Shown here in pieces: positions 17,083 to 26,617 of a stretch of DNA of 45,797 nt; position 1 is the first letter of the stretch; each line of letters opens with the position of its first letter. Below the pieces are notes generated by a model, which was not told the DNA's origin, ran no database searches, and worked only from the letters and a program-made list of their open reading frames with translations. Origin of the DNA: a bacterium (GTDB lineage Bacteria; Vulcanimicrobiota; Vulcanimicrobiia; Vulcanimicrobiales; Vulcanimicrobiaceae). The position numbers were made by a program, and so were the translations under genes. The stretch spans positions 1 to 45,797 of the forward strand of contig JAJYCL010000024.1 of the NCBI GenBank assembly GCA_021778415.1. Reading direction: 5' to 3'.

Positions 17083-19182
17083 ATGGCAGCTAGGGAGTTT
17101 CCGCTCGAGCGGACGCGTAATATCGGCATCGCCGCGCATATCGATGCAGGCAAAACGACGTGTACCGAACGCATTCTGTTCTATACCGGTCGAGTCCATA
17201 AAATCGGCGAAGTCCACGATGGCGCCGCCACCATGGACTGGATGGTTCAGGAGCAGGAGCGCGGCATCACGATCACGTCGGCCGCAACGGCTTGTACGTG
17301 GCGTGAGACGCGTATCAATATCATTGATACGCCAGGCCACGTTGACTTTACCGTCGAGGTCGAGCGCTCGCTTCGCGTGCTCGACGGCCTAGTCGCGCTC
17401 TTTGATTCGGTTGCCGCCGTGCAGCCGCAATCCGAAACCGTCTGGCGTCAAGCCAACAAATATAAAGTTCCCCGCGTCATCTTTGTGAACAAGATGGATC
17501 GCATGGGAGCCGATTTCTTTAATTGCGTCGATAAGATTCGCGAACGTCTCGGAGCGAAAGCCGTTCCGATTCAGGTTCCGATCGGCGCAGAAGATAAGTT
17601 CCTCGGCATCGTCGATCTCTTCACCATGAAAAAGGTCGTCTACACCGACGATCTCGGATCGGTGATGGATGGCGAACATGATGTCGAAGGCGAACTCAAA
17701 GAAGTCGCAATGAAGTGGCGTCAGGAACTCGTCGAAGCCATCGCCGAGCAAGACGATGAATTGCTCGAGATGTTCTTCGACGGCAAAGAATTGCCGATCG
17801 ATCGCATGAAGACGGCGTTGCGTAAAGCGACGATCGCCGGCGACGTGTTGCCCATGCTGTGCGGTTCGGCGTTTAAGAACAAAGGCGTTCAGCCGTTGCT
17901 CGATGCGATTGTGGAGTATCTCCCATCGCCGATCGATGCAAAGCCGATCATCGGTATCGATCCCAAGACCGATACCGAAATCCGTCGCATGGCCGATGAT
18001 GCCGAGCCGTTCGCCGCACTTGCCTTTAAGATCGCTACCGATCCATACGGCAATTTGACGTATTTCCGCGTCTATTCCGGAACGCTTGAAAAAGGCTCGT
18101 ACGTGTATAACGCACGCACCGGTCGTAAAGAGCGCATCGGTCGCATTCTGCGGATGCACGCCAATCATCGTGAAGATATCGATTCGATCGGTGCCGGCGA
18201 TATCGCCGCAGCCGTCGGTCTTTCTAACACGAACACCGGCGATACGCTGTGCGATGAAAAAAATCCGATCGTTCTGGAAAACATTGTGTTCCCGGAACCC
18301 GTGATTTCGCAAGCCATCGAACCGAAATCCAAAGCGGATCAGGATAATCTTTCCAAGGGGCTGCAACGCCTCGCGCAAGAGGATCCCACCTTCCGTATGC
18401 GCACCGACGAAGAGACGCAACAAACCATCATCGCCGGAATGGGCGAGTTGCATCTTGAGATCATCTTGGATCGTCTCAAACGCGAATTCAAGGTTGAAGC
18501 CAACGTCGGTAAGCCGCAAGTTGCATATAAAGAAGCGATCACCAAAACGGTTGAAAAGCAAGGCAAGTTCGTGCGTCAATCGGGTGGTAAAGGGCAATAC
18601 GGAGACGTATGGCTTCGCTTGGAGCCGCAGGAGCCGGGTACCGGTTTCGTGTTCGAATGGGCCATCGTCGGTGGTTCGATTCCTCGCGAATATCAAAAAG
18701 CGGTCAATCAGGGCGTTGAAGAGGCCTGCCAAAACGGTGTTCTCGCCGGCTTCCCCGTCCTCGATTTCAAGGTGACGGCGTTCGATGGCTCGTACCACGA
18801 TGTCGACTCGTCGGAAATGGCGTTTAAGATCGCGGCTTCGATGGGCTTTAAAGAAGCCAATCGCGCTGCCGGACCGATCTTGCTCGAACCCATTATGAAG
18901 GTCGAAGTCACCACTCCCAAGGATTACATGGGCGCGATCACCGGCGATCTCAATCGCCGTCGCGGCATGATTCAAGCTTCGGATGAAGCTCAAGGTGGAG
19001 CGCAGATCATTACTGCAAATGTTCCACTCTCCGAAATGTTCGGTTACGCGACCGACATGCGCTCGGCAACACAAGGCCGAGCAACCTATACGATGGAGTT
19101 CTCGCATTACGAAAAGGCGCCGAAATCCGTCGAAGAAGAGATCATCGCTAAACACGCCGGGAAGCGCAAAGCGGATTCCTAA
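17083..19182 (+). CDS. fusA: Elongation factor G
   Basis: A 699-residue translocase GTPase. GTP motifs are AHIDAGKT (residues 18-25), the switch region [17 protein letters not shown] and NKMD. Domains II to V follow at normal length, ending in a short basic tail. It drives translocation of tRNA and mRNA on the ribosome and, with RRF, recycling. It follows rpsG by nine bases in the classical str order. The opposite strand holds a long open frame that is only a consequence of codon bias. Confidence 0.99.
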   Translation: MAAREFPLERTRNIGIAAHIDAGKTTCTERILFYTGRVHKIGEVHDGAATMDWMVQEQERGITITSAATACTWRETRINIIDTPGHVDFTVEVERSLRVLDGLVALFDSVAAVQPQSETVWRQANKYKVPRVIFVNKMDRMGADFFNCVDKIRERLGAKAVPIQVPIGAEDKFLGIVDLFTMKKVVYTDDLGSVMDGEHDVEGELKEVAMKWRQELVEAIAEQDDELLEMFFDGKELPIDRMKTALRKATIAGDVLPMLCGSAFKNKGVQPLLDAIVEYLPSPIDAKPIIGIDPKTDTEIRRMADDAEPFAALAFKIATDPYGNLTYFRVYSGTLEKGSYVYNARTGRKERIGRILRMHANHREDIDSIGAGDIAAAVGLSNTNTGDTLCDEKNPIVLENIVFPEPVISQAIEPKSKADQDNLSKGLQRLAQEDPTFRMRTDEETQQTIIAGMGELHLEIILDRLKREFKVEANVGKPQVAYKEAITKTVEKQGKFVRQSGGKGQYGDVWLRLEPQEPGTGFVFEWAIVGGSIPREYQKAVNQGVEEACQNGVLAGFPVLDFKVTAFDGSYHDVDSSEMAFKIAASMGFKEANRAAGPILLEPIMKVEVTTPKDYMGAITGDLNRRRGMIQASDEAQGGAQIITANVPLSEMFGYATDMRSATQGRATYTMEFSHYEKAPKSVEEEIIAKHAGKRKADS

Positions 19183-19215
19183 CTCCACCTGTAAAGAGGA
19201 AAGACACGATCAATC

Positions 19216-20421
19216 ATGGCTAAGGCAAAGTTCGAGCGGACGAAACCGCATGTCAACATCGGTACGACCGGTCACGTCGACCACGGTAAGACGACGCTGA
19301 CGGCGGCGATCACCCATTGTCTCTCGACCGAAGGTCTCGCTCAAAAGCGCGGCGTCGACGAGATCGATAACGCGCCTGAAGAAAAAGAGCGCGGTATTAC
19401 GATTGCCATTTCGCACCAAGAGTACGAAACGGCAACGCGTCATTACGCCCACGTTGATTGCCCGGGTCACGCCGACTACATCAAGAACATGATCACCGGC
19501 GCCGCGCAAATGGACGGAGCAATCCTCGTTGTTGCTGCGACCGACGGCCCGATGCCGCAGACGCGCGAGCACATTCTGCTCATGCATCAAGTCGGCGTTC
19601 CGCGTATCGTGGTGTTCTTGAACAAAGTCGACCTCGCAACCGACGAAGAGCTCCTTGAGCTCGTCGAAATGGAAATCCGCGAACTGCTCACCAAGAACGA
19701 TTATCCGGGCGACGACACGCCGATCATCCGCGGTTCGGCGCTGAAGGCACTGCAATCGTCGGGTCGTAAAGATGATCCCGATGCAGCTCCGATCTTCAAG
19801 CTGATGGAAACCGTCGATTCCTACATTCCGCAACCGGAGCGTCAGGTTGATCGTCCGTTCCTCATGCCGATCGAAGACGTTTTCACGATCACCGGTCGTG
19901 GCACCGTCGGCACCGGTCGTATCGAGCGCGGTCAAGTCAAAGTCGGCGAAGAAGTCGAAATCATCGGTCTGCAGGAAGATGCTCGCAAGACCGTCGTCAC
20001 CGGCATCGAAATGTTCCGCAAACTCCTCGACATGGGCATTGCCGGCGATAACGTCGGTGTGCTTCTGCGCGGTATCGATCGCAATGACATCGAGCGCGGC
20101 CAGGTGCTTGCCAAGCCGGGTTCGATCAAACCGCATAAGAAATTCAAAGCCGAAGTCTACGTCCTCTCGAAGGATGAAGGCGGCCGTCACACGCCGTTCT
20201 TCGGAAACTATCGTCCGCAGTTCTACTTCCGCACGACCGACGTGACCGGAACGATCAAACTGCCGGAAGGTGTCGAGATGGTCATGCCAGGCGACAACAT
20301 CCAGATGGAAGTTGAACTCATCACGCCGATCGCGTGCGAAGAGGGTCTTCGTTTCGCGATTCGTGAAGGCGGCCGTACCGTCGGCGCCGGCGTCGTCACC
20401 TCGGTTATCGCCGAAAAGTAG
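19216..20421 (+). CDS. tuf: Elongation factor Tu
   Basis: A 401-residue GTPase that delivers aminoacyl-tRNA to the ribosome. GTP-binding motifs GHVDHGKT (residues 19-26), DCPGHADY and NKVD are intact, as is the effector-loop region [16 protein letters not shown]. Domains 2 and 3 are complete, ending TSVIAEK. It lies 33 bases after fusA with an AAAGAGGAAAG-type ribosome binding region. No second tuf copy is in this window. Confidence 0.99.
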   Translation: MAKAKFERTKPHVNIGTTGHVDHGKTTLTAAITHCLSTEGLAQKRGVDEIDNAPEEKERGITIAISHQEYETATRHYAHVDCPGHADYIKNMITGAAQMDGAILVVAATDGPMPQTREHILLMHQVGVPRIVVFLNKVDLATDEELLELVEMEIRELLTKNDYPGDDTPIIRGSALKALQSSGRKDDPDAAPIFKLMETVDSYIPQPERQVDRPFLMPIEDVFTITGRGTVGTGRIERGQVKVGEEVEIIGLQEDARKTVVTGIEMFRKLLDMGIAGDNVGVLLRGIDRNDIERGQVLAKPGSIKPHKKFKAEVYVLSKDEGGRHTPFFGNYRPQFYFRTTDVTGTIKLPEGVEMVMPGDNIQMEVELITPIACEEGLRFAIREGGRTVGAGVVTSVIAEK

Positions 20422-20471
20422 TTCGTTCTTCCACCTCCGTACCTTGACAACCGAAAGCGAGAATTTCCCCC

Positions 20472-20780
20472 ATGACTAAGCAGAAAATTCGTATCCGCCT
20501 CAAGGCGTTCGATCATCAGGTCCTCGATCAATCGGCCGAACGTATCGTCGAGACGGCACGTCGTACCGGTGCCTTCGTGAACGGTCCGATTCCGTTGCCG
20601 ACAGAAATCAATCGTTTCTGCGTCCAACGCTCGACCAATAACGATAAGAAATCGCGCGAGCATTTCGAGATGCGCACGCATAAGCGCCTCATCGATATCT
20701 TGCAAGCCTCGCCGAAGACGATGGATGCGTTGATGCATTTGGATTTGCCGGCAGGCGTCGACATCCAGCTCAAAGCGTAA
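20472..20780 (+). CDS. rpsJ: Ribosomal protein S10
   Basis: A 102-residue S10 of the 30S head, also known as NusE in antitermination. Typical parts are [12 protein letters not shown], the [38 protein letters not shown] loop and VDIQLKA at the end. It follows tuf by 50 bases. In most bacteria rpsJ leads straight into rplC. Here it is followed by a terminator and 6.8 kb of unrelated genes, so rpsJ has become the last gene of the str unit. Confidence 0.98.
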   Translation: MTKQKIRIRLKAFDHQVLDQSAERIVETARRTGAFVNGPIPLPTEINRFCVQRSTNNDKKSREHFEMRTHKRLIDILQASPKTMDALMHLDLPAGVDIQLKA

Positions 20781-20847
20781 AACTCGCGCTTTTTCCCCTA
20801 GTTTTATGGTGGAAACCGTTTAAGGGTTTGAATTCTCGTGGTTGTGG

Positions 20848-20884
20848 AAAGCGGCTTGACAGTGATGTCGGGCCGCTTTTTTTT
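20848..20884 (+). terminator. Intrinsic terminator after rpsJ
   Basis: AAAGCGGC (20848-20855) pairs with GCCGCTTT (20872-20879), and the run of T extends to 20884. The long loop of 16 nt is unusual, but stem and T-tract are strong. It separates the str operon from the inserted block. Confidence 0.8.
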
Positions 20885-20958
20885 GCCTGACGGGGTTTAG
20901 AATTCGGTGCGACGAAAGGCGGGTTCTGAAATCGACGCTCTTCTGGAGGACTATGATC

Positions 20959-21195
20959 ATGGAAGTCAAGCCAACGTATCTCGGCACCATGCTGTCGCTC
21001 GCGACCGTTGCATTCGGTCTGCTTGCTGCAGGTGCATGGAATAAGGCGATTAGCGATCTTCTTGGCCTCTTTTTAAAAGCCGGTAGCGGTCCTTGGGCGG
21101 AGCTTGCCTATGCGGTGATCGTCACGATTATCGCAATCGTTGTGATGCAAAATCTTGCGCGGATTGCCGAGAAAGATTCCGGGCCGAAAAGCTGA
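20959..21195 (+). CDS. DUF5654-like small membrane protein
   Basis: A 78-residue protein with two hydrophobic helices. The pattern TYLGTMLSLATVAFGLLAAGAWNKAISDLL, then a loop, then AELAYAVIVTIIAIVVMQNL fits the DUF5654 family, whose function is unknown. The second ATG (20959) is preferred because GGAGGA at 20945-20950 is 8 nt upstream. The first ATG at 20953 would be only 2 nt from it. It is the first gene of the block that interrupts the S10 operon and lies five bases before the methyltransferase start. Confidence 0.75.
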   Translation: MEVKPTYLGTMLSLATVAFGLLAAGAWNKAISDLLGLFLKAGSGPWAELAYAVIVTIIAIVVMQNLARIAEKDSGPKS

Positions 21196-21200
21196 TCGCA

Positions 21201-21998
21201 ATGGAGCAGCCGACGTCGCGTTTTTCGAATCGCGCGAGTACCTATGTGCGTGCTCGTCCAAGTTACCCGCGGGAATCCGTCGCCTGGCTGCTCGACGGAT
21301 TTGCCGATCGTTTTGCCTTGACCGCGGCCGATATCGGTGCCGGGACGGGCATCTCGGCGCGCTTATTGGCGGATTTTGTCGGAGCGGTGATTGCCATTGA
21401 GCCGAATGCCGAAATGGCTGCGGCTGCTGAATCGCATCCGCGGGTCAGCTATGTGAGTTCGCGCGCCGAATCGACGGGCTTACCATCGTCATCGGTAGAT
21501 CTTGTGACCTATTTTCAATCGCTTCATTGGTGCGAACCTGCGGCGGCGTTTTATGAAGCAGCGCGTATTTTACGTCCGGGCGGTCGCTTTGCCGCTATTT
21601 GGAATGAACGAGACGAACGCGATGCATTTTCGTCGGGCTATGGTGCGGCGATCAAAGATGCTGCCGGCGAAGAGGCCTGCCGAATTCTTGAACGGCGCGC
21701 TTGGCGTCCCGATTATGCCGGAGAACTCAAACGGCATCGCTTCGAGTACATCGAGCACGCGGTTTTCCGGAATGCACAACGACTGACGCGAGAGATGCTC
21801 CTCGATCGGGCACGTAGCGCTTCGTATGTACCACTTGAAGGGCAAGCGTGGGCATCGCTTGAGGAACGCCTACTGACGTTGCACGAAACGTTCGCCGACG
21901 CGCGCGGCGAGGTGACGCTACGCTATCGGACATCCGTGCATCGTGCGACGTATATTCATGCCGCGCCGATGGGGAGGCGTTCCTCCGACCGCGAATAG
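21201..21998 (+). CDS. Class I SAM-dependent methyltransferase
   Basis: A 265-residue enzyme. The Rossmann-like methyltransferase fold shows motif I ADIGAGTGISARLL (about residue 47), motif II AIEPNAEM, motif III SRAESTGLPSSSVDLVTYFQSLHW and the motif IV-like ARILRPGGRFAAIWNERDE. The N-terminal RFSNRASTYVRARPSYP is common in the group that includes small-molecule and quinone methyltransferases. Substrate unknown. It follows the DUF5654 gene closely and precedes the START-like gene by 8 bases. Confidence 0.88.
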   Translation: MEQPTSRFSNRASTYVRARPSYPRESVAWLLDGFADRFALTAADIGAGTGISARLLADFVGAVIAIEPNAEMAAAAESHPRVSYVSSRAESTGLPSSSVDLVTYFQSLHWCEPAAAFYEAARILRPGGRFAAIWNERDERDAFSSGYGAAIKDAAGEEACRILERRAWRPDYAGELKRHRFEYIEHAVFRNAQRLTREMLLDRARSASYVPLEGQAWASLEERLLTLHETFADARGEVTLRYRTSVHRATYIHAAPMGRRSSDRE

Positions 21999-22006
21999 GC
22001 GGGAAT

Positions 22007-22432
22007 ATGCCGATACCTGTCCTTGCCAAACGCCAACGCACCTTTACCGGAACGAAACGGCGTCTGTATCATCTGCTCGAAGTCATGGGGACCTCAAACG
22101 ATCAAATTTGGCCGTTTGCCGCTCAACCATTCATGCGCTCGCCTGGTCCGCTGACTCCTGGACGAACTGAAGAGTGGCATTTGGGGGTTCATGCGATGCT
22201 CGAAGAGGCTGTTCCGGAAGAACACATCGTTTGGCGCTTTCTCAATGAGGGCATTGATGGAACGCACGGGTTCTATATCACTGCAGATGGCAAACAAGTG
22301 ACACTTGAAATGCGCGTTGAAGCGGCCCTGAGTGAGCCGGAAGGACGCATGCTGTGGCGGCGCCTCGAAGATGGGTACGAACGCTCGTCGGAAGCGCTGT
22401 TTGATAAGATAACGCGCGTTCTCAAACGCTAA
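22007..22432 (+). CDS. SRPBCC/START-like domain protein
   Basis: A 141-residue single-domain protein. The layout ends in a long C-terminal helix ([23 protein letters not shown]). The [23 protein letters not shown] and IVWRF..GTHGFYI segments correspond to strands of the SRPBCC helix-grip fold, which forms a deep pocket for hydrophobic ligands. No catalytic site is evident, so a ligand-binding role is most likely. It lies between the methyltransferase and the aldo-keto reductase genes with short gaps, so probably in one transcript. Confidence 0.65.
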   Translation: MPIPVLAKRQRTFTGTKRRLYHLLEVMGTSNDQIWPFAAQPFMRSPGPLTPGRTEEWHLGVHAMLEEAVPEEHIVWRFLNEGIDGTHGFYITADGKQVTLEMRVEAALSEPEGRMLWRRLEDGYERSSEALFDKITRVLKR

Positions 22433-22442
22433 GGAGCGATCC

Positions 22443-23429
22443 ATGATGTTACGTTCATTAGGAACGAACGGGCCGCGAGTTGCCGAGCTTGGACTCGGCT
22501 GCATGGGAATGTCCGAGTTCTATGGCGTCCGCGACGACGCGGAATCCATTCGCACCATTCATCGGGCCCTTGAACTTGGCGTGACGATGCTTGACACGGC
22601 CGATATGTATGGTCCGTTTATTAACGAGGAACTCGTTGGCCGAGCGATAGTCGGGAAACGCGAAGGCGTATTTTTAGCGACGAAATTCGGCATCGTTCGC
22701 GACGCGGTTGATCCATCGCAACGTGGCATCAGCGGCGATCCGCAGTACGTTGCGTCGGCGTGTGAAGCGTCGCTACGTCGGCTTAACGTCGATCATATCG
22801 ATCTCTATTATCAGCATCGTGTCGATACGAAGACGCCGATTGAAGAAACCGTTGGTGCGATGGCACGATTGGTGGAACAGGGGAAGGTTCGTTATATCGG
22901 ATTATCCGAGGCGAGCGAGACATCGATTCGGCGGGCGGCAACGGTGCATACGATTACGGCTCTGCAAAACGAGTGGTCGTTATGGTCCCGCAATCTCGAA
23001 AGCAATGGTCAGCTTCTCGCGGCTCGTGAATTAGGAATCGGGATCGTGGCGTATAGCCCGCTCGGACGCGGCTTTCTCACCGGTGCGATACGTTCTTCTA
23101 AGGATTTTTCGGCCGATGATTTTCGGCGCACGTCGCCGCGTTTCAGCGGAGAGAATTTTGAGAAAAATCTGCGCCTCGTCGATGCGGTGCGCGAAATTGC
23201 GCAACAAAAAAACTGCACGGCCGCGCAGCTTGCCCTTGCCTGGGTGCTCGCTCAAGGCGATGATATCGTTGCGATTCCAGGCACCAAGCGTGTTTCGACA
23301 CTCGAAGAAAACATTGCCTCGACGAACATTCATTTAAGCGCCGCGGATCTTGCCGAAATCGAGCGAGTCTTTCCGCTCGATGGCGCTTCCGGTGCTCGCT
23401 ATGCCGATATGAGTTTTGTGAATAGATGA
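22443..23429 (+). CDS. Aldo/keto reductase
   Basis: A 328-residue NADPH-dependent oxidoreductase of TIM-barrel type. The catalytic tetrad is visible: Asp and Tyr in [10 protein letters not shown], Lys in VFLATKFG, and His in [10 protein letters not shown]. The cofactor region [17 protein letters not shown] is also typical. The N-terminal [23 protein letters not shown] is that of the common bacterial subgroup acting on small aldehydes. An AAGGAG site precedes the ATG pair at 22443/22446. The stop overlaps the following dehydrogenase start by four bases (ATGA). Confidence 0.92.
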   Translation: MMLRSLGTNGPRVAELGLGCMGMSEFYGVRDDAESIRTIHRALELGVTMLDTADMYGPFINEELVGRAIVGKREGVFLATKFGIVRDAVDPSQRGISGDPQYVASACEASLRRLNVDHIDLYYQHRVDTKTPIEETVGAMARLVEQGKVRYIGLSEASETSIRRAATVHTITALQNEWSLWSRNLESNGQLLAARELGIGIVAYSPLGRGFLTGAIRSSKDFSADDFRRTSPRFSGENFEKNLRLVDAVREIAQQKNCTAAQLALAWVLAQGDDIVAIPGTKRVSTLEENIASTNIHLSAADLAEIERVFPLDGASGARYADMSFVNR

Positions 23430-24610
23430 TTACCGCTCGCGTGGCATCGCCAGATGCTCTTGATTTCCTGAATCTCGACGCGCTCTTCTCCGAAGAAGAG
23501 CGGCTTATTCGTGAAACCGTCCGGCGCTTCGTTCGAAGCCGCGTGCTTCCCGACATTGCGCAATGGTTTGAAGATGGGATTTTGCCGCGCGAGCTCGGTC
23601 GCGAACTTGGGGCTTTGGGTCTGCTTGGAATGCATCTCCATGGTTACGGATGCCCCGGTGCTAGTGCGACGGCCTACGGCATAGCTTGCCTCGAACTTGA
23701 AGCCGGCGATGCCGGCGTTCGCAGTTTTGCGTCGGTTCAAGGATCGCTTGCAATGTATGCTATTTACCGCTGGGGAAGTGAAGAGCAAAAGCAACGCTTT
23801 CTTCCCGGCATGGCGCAAGGAGAAACGATTGGGTGCTTCGGCTTAACGGAGCCTGATTTCGGCAGCAATCCGGCGGGAATGCGCACGCACGCGCGCCGAG
23901 ACGGCGATGACTTCATTCTTAACGGCACGAAAATGTGGATCACGAATGGATCGATTGCCGACGTTGCGATCGTTTGGGCGCAGACCGATTCCGGCATCGC
24001 GGGATTTCTCGTTGAGCGCGGCATGCCGGGCTTTACTGCGACCGATATTCACAAGAAAATTTCATTGCGCGCATCGATTACGAGCGAATTGCATTTTAAC
24101 GACGTTCGCTTACCAGCGAGCGCGCAGCTCCCCGGCGCGAACGGTTTGTCGGGGCCGCTCGCGTGTCTCACCGAGGCTCGCTTCGGCATCATTTGGGGGG
24201 CAATGGGGGCGGCGCGCGCATGCTTTGAATCCGCGCTTGACTATAGTAAAACCCGCGTCCAGTTCGGCAAGCCGATCGGTGGCTTTCAGCTCACACAAGA
24301 AAAGCTGGCGAATATGCTGCTCGAATTGCAGAAGGGCAGTTTGCTTGCCTTGCATCTCGGACGCATGAAAGACGAAAGTCGGCTCCATCCCGCGCATGTA
24401 AGTTTCGGCAAGCTCAACAACGTTCGCGAAGCCTTGGCGATTTGTCGCGAAGCTCGGACTATTTTAGGAGCCAACGGTGTCACGCTCGAATATCCGGTCA
24501 TTCGTCATATGAACAACCTCGAATCGGTTCTCACGTACGAGGGGACGAGCGAGGTTCATACGCTGGTATTGGGAGCAGCCTTAACGGGCATCGACGCCTT
24601 CACGGGCTGA
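23426..24610 (+). CDS. Acyl-CoA dehydrogenase, glutaryl-CoA dehydrogenase-like
   Basis: A 394-residue flavoprotein. It has the [17 protein letters not shown] and [22 protein letters not shown] segments of the FAD-binding domain. The end is [24 protein letters not shown], with catalytic Glu near residue 372. The YEGT.. H.L.LG.A.TGI pattern is that of glutaryl-CoA dehydrogenases, which oxidise and decarboxylate glutaryl-CoA to crotonyl-CoA. A different short acyl-CoA is possible. It is coupled to the aldo-keto reductase by an ATGA overlap. Its last 97 bp recur at 25112-25208. Confidence 0.9.
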   Translation: MITARVASPDALDFLNLDALFSEEERLIRETVRRFVRSRVLPDIAQWFEDGILPRELGRELGALGLLGMHLHGYGCPGASATAYGIACLELEAGDAGVRSFASVQGSLAMYAIYRWGSEEQKQRFLPGMAQGETIGCFGLTEPDFGSNPAGMRTHARRDGDDFILNGTKMWITNGSIADVAIVWAQTDSGIAGFLVERGMPGFTATDIHKKISLRASITSELHFNDVRLPASAQLPGANGLSGPLACLTEARFGIIWGAMGAARACFESALDYSKTRVQFGKPIGGFQLTQEKLANMLLELQKGSLLALHLGRMKDESRLHPAHVSFGKLNNVREALAICREARTILGANGVTLEYPVIRHMNNLESVLTYEGTSEVHTLVLGAALTGIDAFTG

Positions 24611-24645
24611 ATGACGGGCGTGCTCGGCCCGCTTTTTGGCCGACG

Positions 24646-25014
24646 TTAGTCCGAGATGATCTCAATGCGATTGCCAAAGGGATCGAAGATATAGCAATGC
24701 GCTTTCCCTTCGAAGAGATTTTCGTCGGGCACGATGGTGATTCCATGGCGATGCACATGCTCAAGTAGCTCATGGTAGTTCCCGCAGCGAAAGGCCGGAT
24801 GAGCCTTCTTGCTCGGGGTAAACTCGGGTTCGACCCCGTAATGCAGGCAAACCGAGCCGGTTCGAAACCAAGCGCCGCCGCGATTGGCGAGCTCCGGCGG
24901 CTTAGGGACTTCATCGAGTCCAAGAACATGGACGCAAAACGTTCGCGCGAGACTTTCTTGGCCGGCCGGCATCGCCAGCTGAACGTGATCGATGCTTCGA
25001 AGTATCCCCGTCAT
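24646..25014 (-). CDS. VOC-family (glyoxalase/dioxygenase fold) protein
   Basis: A 122-residue protein with the paired beta-alpha-beta-beta-beta modules of the vicinal oxygen chelate superfamily. Candidate metal ligands are His10 in IDHVQLAM, a central His in the KKAHPAFRC strand and Glu in the final FDPFGNRIEII strand. The function could be an isomerase, lyase, dioxygenase or drug-binding protein. It points against the acyl-CoA dehydrogenase gene and sits inside the duplicated segment discussed below. Confidence 0.85.
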   Translation of the reverse strand: MTGILRSIDHVQLAMPAGQESLARTFCVHVLGLDEVPKPPELANRGGAWFRTGSVCLHYGVEPEFTPSKKAHPAFRCGNYHELLEHVHRHGITIVPDENLFEGKAHCYIFDPFGNRIEIISD

Positions 25015-25020
25015 AGAGGC

Positions 25021-25093
25021 TTGACGCTTCCCTCGTGGGCGAGAGACTCCTCGGGTTGCGCTTTCGACCAGGCGGCGCTCTTTGCGTGCGCCG
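25021..25093 (+). repeat. Degenerate copy of the rplC promoter and leader
   Basis: This 73-nt stretch aligns without gaps to 27444-27516, the promoter and first part of the leader of rplC. By eye 61 positions agree, and 45 of the last 48. The TTGAC of the -35 is kept, but the -10 position reads GAGACT instead of TATACT, so the promoter copy is probably dead. It is followed at once by the duplicated dehydrogenase end. Confidence 0.85.
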
Positions 25094-25111
25094 CCGGGAG
25101 TACAATTCCAC

Positions 25112-25208
25112 CAACCTCGAATCGGTTCTCACGTACGAGGGGATGAGCGAGGTTCATACGCTGGTATTGGGAGCAGCCTTAACGGGCATCGACGCCTCTA
25201 CGGGCTGA
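25112..25208 (+). pseudogene. Duplicated 3' end of the acyl-CoA dehydrogenase gene
   Basis: The 97 nt match 24514-24610 (the last codons and stop of the glutaryl-CoA-dehydrogenase-like gene) at 94 positions. The differences are one C-to-T change and a TC/CT swap near the end. It keeps the stop codon but has no start and no upstream part, so it is a gene fragment, not a gene. Confidence 0.93.
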
Positions 25209-25242
25209 ACGAAGGGCCGCCGTCACCCTCATATGATGTGAA

Positions 25243-25420
25243 GCCGGGGGCGTAGAACGCCCCCGGCACGGTGTCGGTACACTGGTTTCACCCTAGGGCC
25301 CTAGAGCCCGTTCCTCAGATCAGTGACCGCACCACGGCTGACGAGCAGATCGGACGGTATCGTGGGACTCGTTTTTAACGGTGATCCTGAATGTATGAGG
25401 TTGATCTTTAGGCTCGTCTA
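25243..25420 (+). ncRNA. Probable bridge RNA of the IS110 element
   Basis: The non-coding left end can fold into a perfect 11-bp 5' hairpin (25243-25253 with 25257-25267) and two stem-loops. Loop 1 has stem CGGT-CACTG with CAGTG-ACCG, 25275-25284 with 25321-25329. It holds TCACCCT (25288-25294), identical to the left target flank, and TCCTCAG (25312-25318), complementary to the right flank CTGAGGA. Loop 2 has stem GACGAGC-AGATC with GATCT-GCTCGTC, 25340-25351 with 25403-25418. It holds ACGGTATC (25354-25361), identical to the element's right end, and TATGAG (25394-25399), complementary to CTCATA at its left end. Size and order match the published IS621 bridge RNA. Boundaries are approximate. 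Confidence 0.82.
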
Positions 25421-25447
25421 TTTCGTTTCATAATGGGAGACGGTCCT

Positions 25448-26404
25448 GTGGATTTTCTCGGAATCGATATTTCTAAAGGTGATTTTCACGCGCATTTGTT
25501 GCAGGGCAATCGTTCTGCAAAAAAGGTCTTTCCCAACTCGCTGGTCGGCTATAAGCAGTTAGGGAAATGGCTCGACAATCGCAAGAGTAGCGAGTTGCAT
25601 GCGTGCATGGAGGCAACGGGTGCCTATTGGTTGGGAACCGCTATGTTTTTGCACTCGCATTACGGTATGGTAAGCGTTGTCAATCCCACGTGCATTAAGA
25701 TGTTTGCTCGCAGCAAGCTACGGCGTACGAAAACCGACAGCGTCGATGCAGAGATTATTGCAGAATATTGCATCACGCAAAATCCTCGGGTATGGGTACC
25801 ACCAGCCAAGGAAAGCCTCGAAATACGGGCACTTCTGACCTATCGCGATGAATTAGTTGCCGAAAAACTGCGTATTAAACAAATCAGCACTTCGGTGCAT
25901 GAGGCAGGCGTTTTCCAAGCTACGGCAACCCAGCATCGCGAAAAACTCGAAGAGTTTATCGAAAACGTCGAACAGCAATTGCGAGTGCTCATTCAAAGCA
26001 CGCCGGAGCTTTCAATCGCGGCAAAAAATTTGCAGACGATTCCCGGAATCGGATGGCTTACGGCGGCATCGTTGCTTGCTCGGCTTCCGATGGATCGCTT
26101 GGCAAATAGCAAAGCTGCCGCAGCCCATGCCGGCCTAGCGCCGCGCGAGCGGCAATCGGGCACCTCGGTTCACGGGCGTGCTCGAATCTGTAAAACCGGC
26201 GACGCACACCTGCGCAAAGCGCTCTACATGCCGGCCTTGGCGGTTCTGCGTGGCAGTTCGCCACTCGGCCAATTCGCAGCTCGGCTGAGCGCCGCCGGAA
26301 AAACTGGTAAGGTCGTCGTCGTTGCAGTTATGCGCAAACTCGTCACGATCGCCTACGCCATTCTCAAGAGCGGAAAACCCTATTCGGTTCCCGCCGTGTC
26401 TTGA
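25448..26404 (+). CDS. IS110-family recombinase (transposase)
   Basis: A 318-residue protein. The N-terminal RuvC-like DEDD domain shows Asp7 in LGIDISK, Glu55 in CMEATGAYW, and Asp97 and Asp100 in TKTDSVDA. A coiled linker follows, then the Transposase_20 domain beginning IPGIGWLTAASLLARL. The APRERQSG segment holds the serine expected to be the nucleophile in this family. All key residues are present, so it may be active. The GTG at 25448 is preferred because GGGAG lies 8 nt upstream. An in-frame ATG at 25433 would add five residues. It would work with the bridge RNA encoded just upstream. Confidence 0.93.
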   Translation: MDFLGIDISKGDFHAHLLQGNRSAKKVFPNSLVGYKQLGKWLDNRKSSELHACMEATGAYWLGTAMFLHSHYGMVSVVNPTCIKMFARSKLRRTKTDSVDAEIIAEYCITQNPRVWVPPAKESLEIRALLTYRDELVAEKLRIKQISTSVHEAGVFQATATQHREKLEEFIENVEQQLRVLIQSTPELSIAAKNLQTIPGIGWLTAASLLARLPMDRLANSKAAAAHAGLAPRERQSGTSVHGRARICKTGDAHLRKALYMPALAVLRGSSPLGQFAARLSAAGKTGKVVVVAVMRKLVTIAYAILKSGKPYSVPAVS

Positions 26405-26419
26405 CAACCAACACGGTAT

Positions 26420-26617
26420 CTGAGGAGCGCACGCAGTGCGCGTCTCGAAGGGCCCCCGTCACCCTGAGGAGCACGCGAAGCGTGCGTCGCCCCGTCATCC
26501 TGAGGAGCACGCGTAGCGTGCGTCTCGAAGGACGAGACGCGATGCTTCGCATCGCTCCTCAGCATGACAGTAAACGTCACCCTGAGGAGCGCACGACGTG
26601 CGCTCCTCGAAGGGCCA
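26420..26617. repeat. Cluster of REP-like palindromic units
   Basis: Five units follow the pattern GTCA(C/T)CCTGAGGAGC, a short palindromic hairpin of varying sequence, then (T)CTCGAAGG. The first (from 26420) is the right half of the unit split by the IS. Others begin near 26458, 26494 and 26576. One, 26534-26568, is in reverse orientation. Hairpin arms differ (for example GCACGC/GCGTGC against GCGCACG/CGTGCGC) while the flanks are kept. The units lie between the IS and the 3' end of the lipoprotein gene and contain no gene. Confidence 0.88.

Larger units (their letters stand above)
25230..26421 (+). mobile_element. IS110-family insertion sequence in a REP-like palindrome
   Basis: The element runs from just after a CT (25228-25229) to a second CT (26420-26421), about 1.19 kb. 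Removing it with one CT restores a REP-like unit (GTCACCCT joined to GAGGAGCGCACG) of the kind repeated at 26458-26616. There are no terminal inverted repeats and no longer target duplication, as expected for IS110. It has a long non-coding left end and a DEDD recombinase gene. Exact ends depend on which CT is assigned to the element. Confidence 0.85.

Noticed and set aside
17389-19188. 599-codon open frame on the minus strand opposite fusA
   Set aside because: It mirrors EF-G codon bias, has no family likeness and no ribosome binding site. fusA on the other strand is certain.
20856-20861. TTGACA in the rpsJ terminator loop as a promoter for the DUF5654 gene
   Set aside because: The sequence 17 bp further on is the T-run of the terminator, not a -10.
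24624-24643. TCGGCC/GGCCGA hairpin between the dehydrogenase and VOC genes as a terminator
   Set aside because: Six-base stem with the T-run in the loop and none after the stem on either strand.
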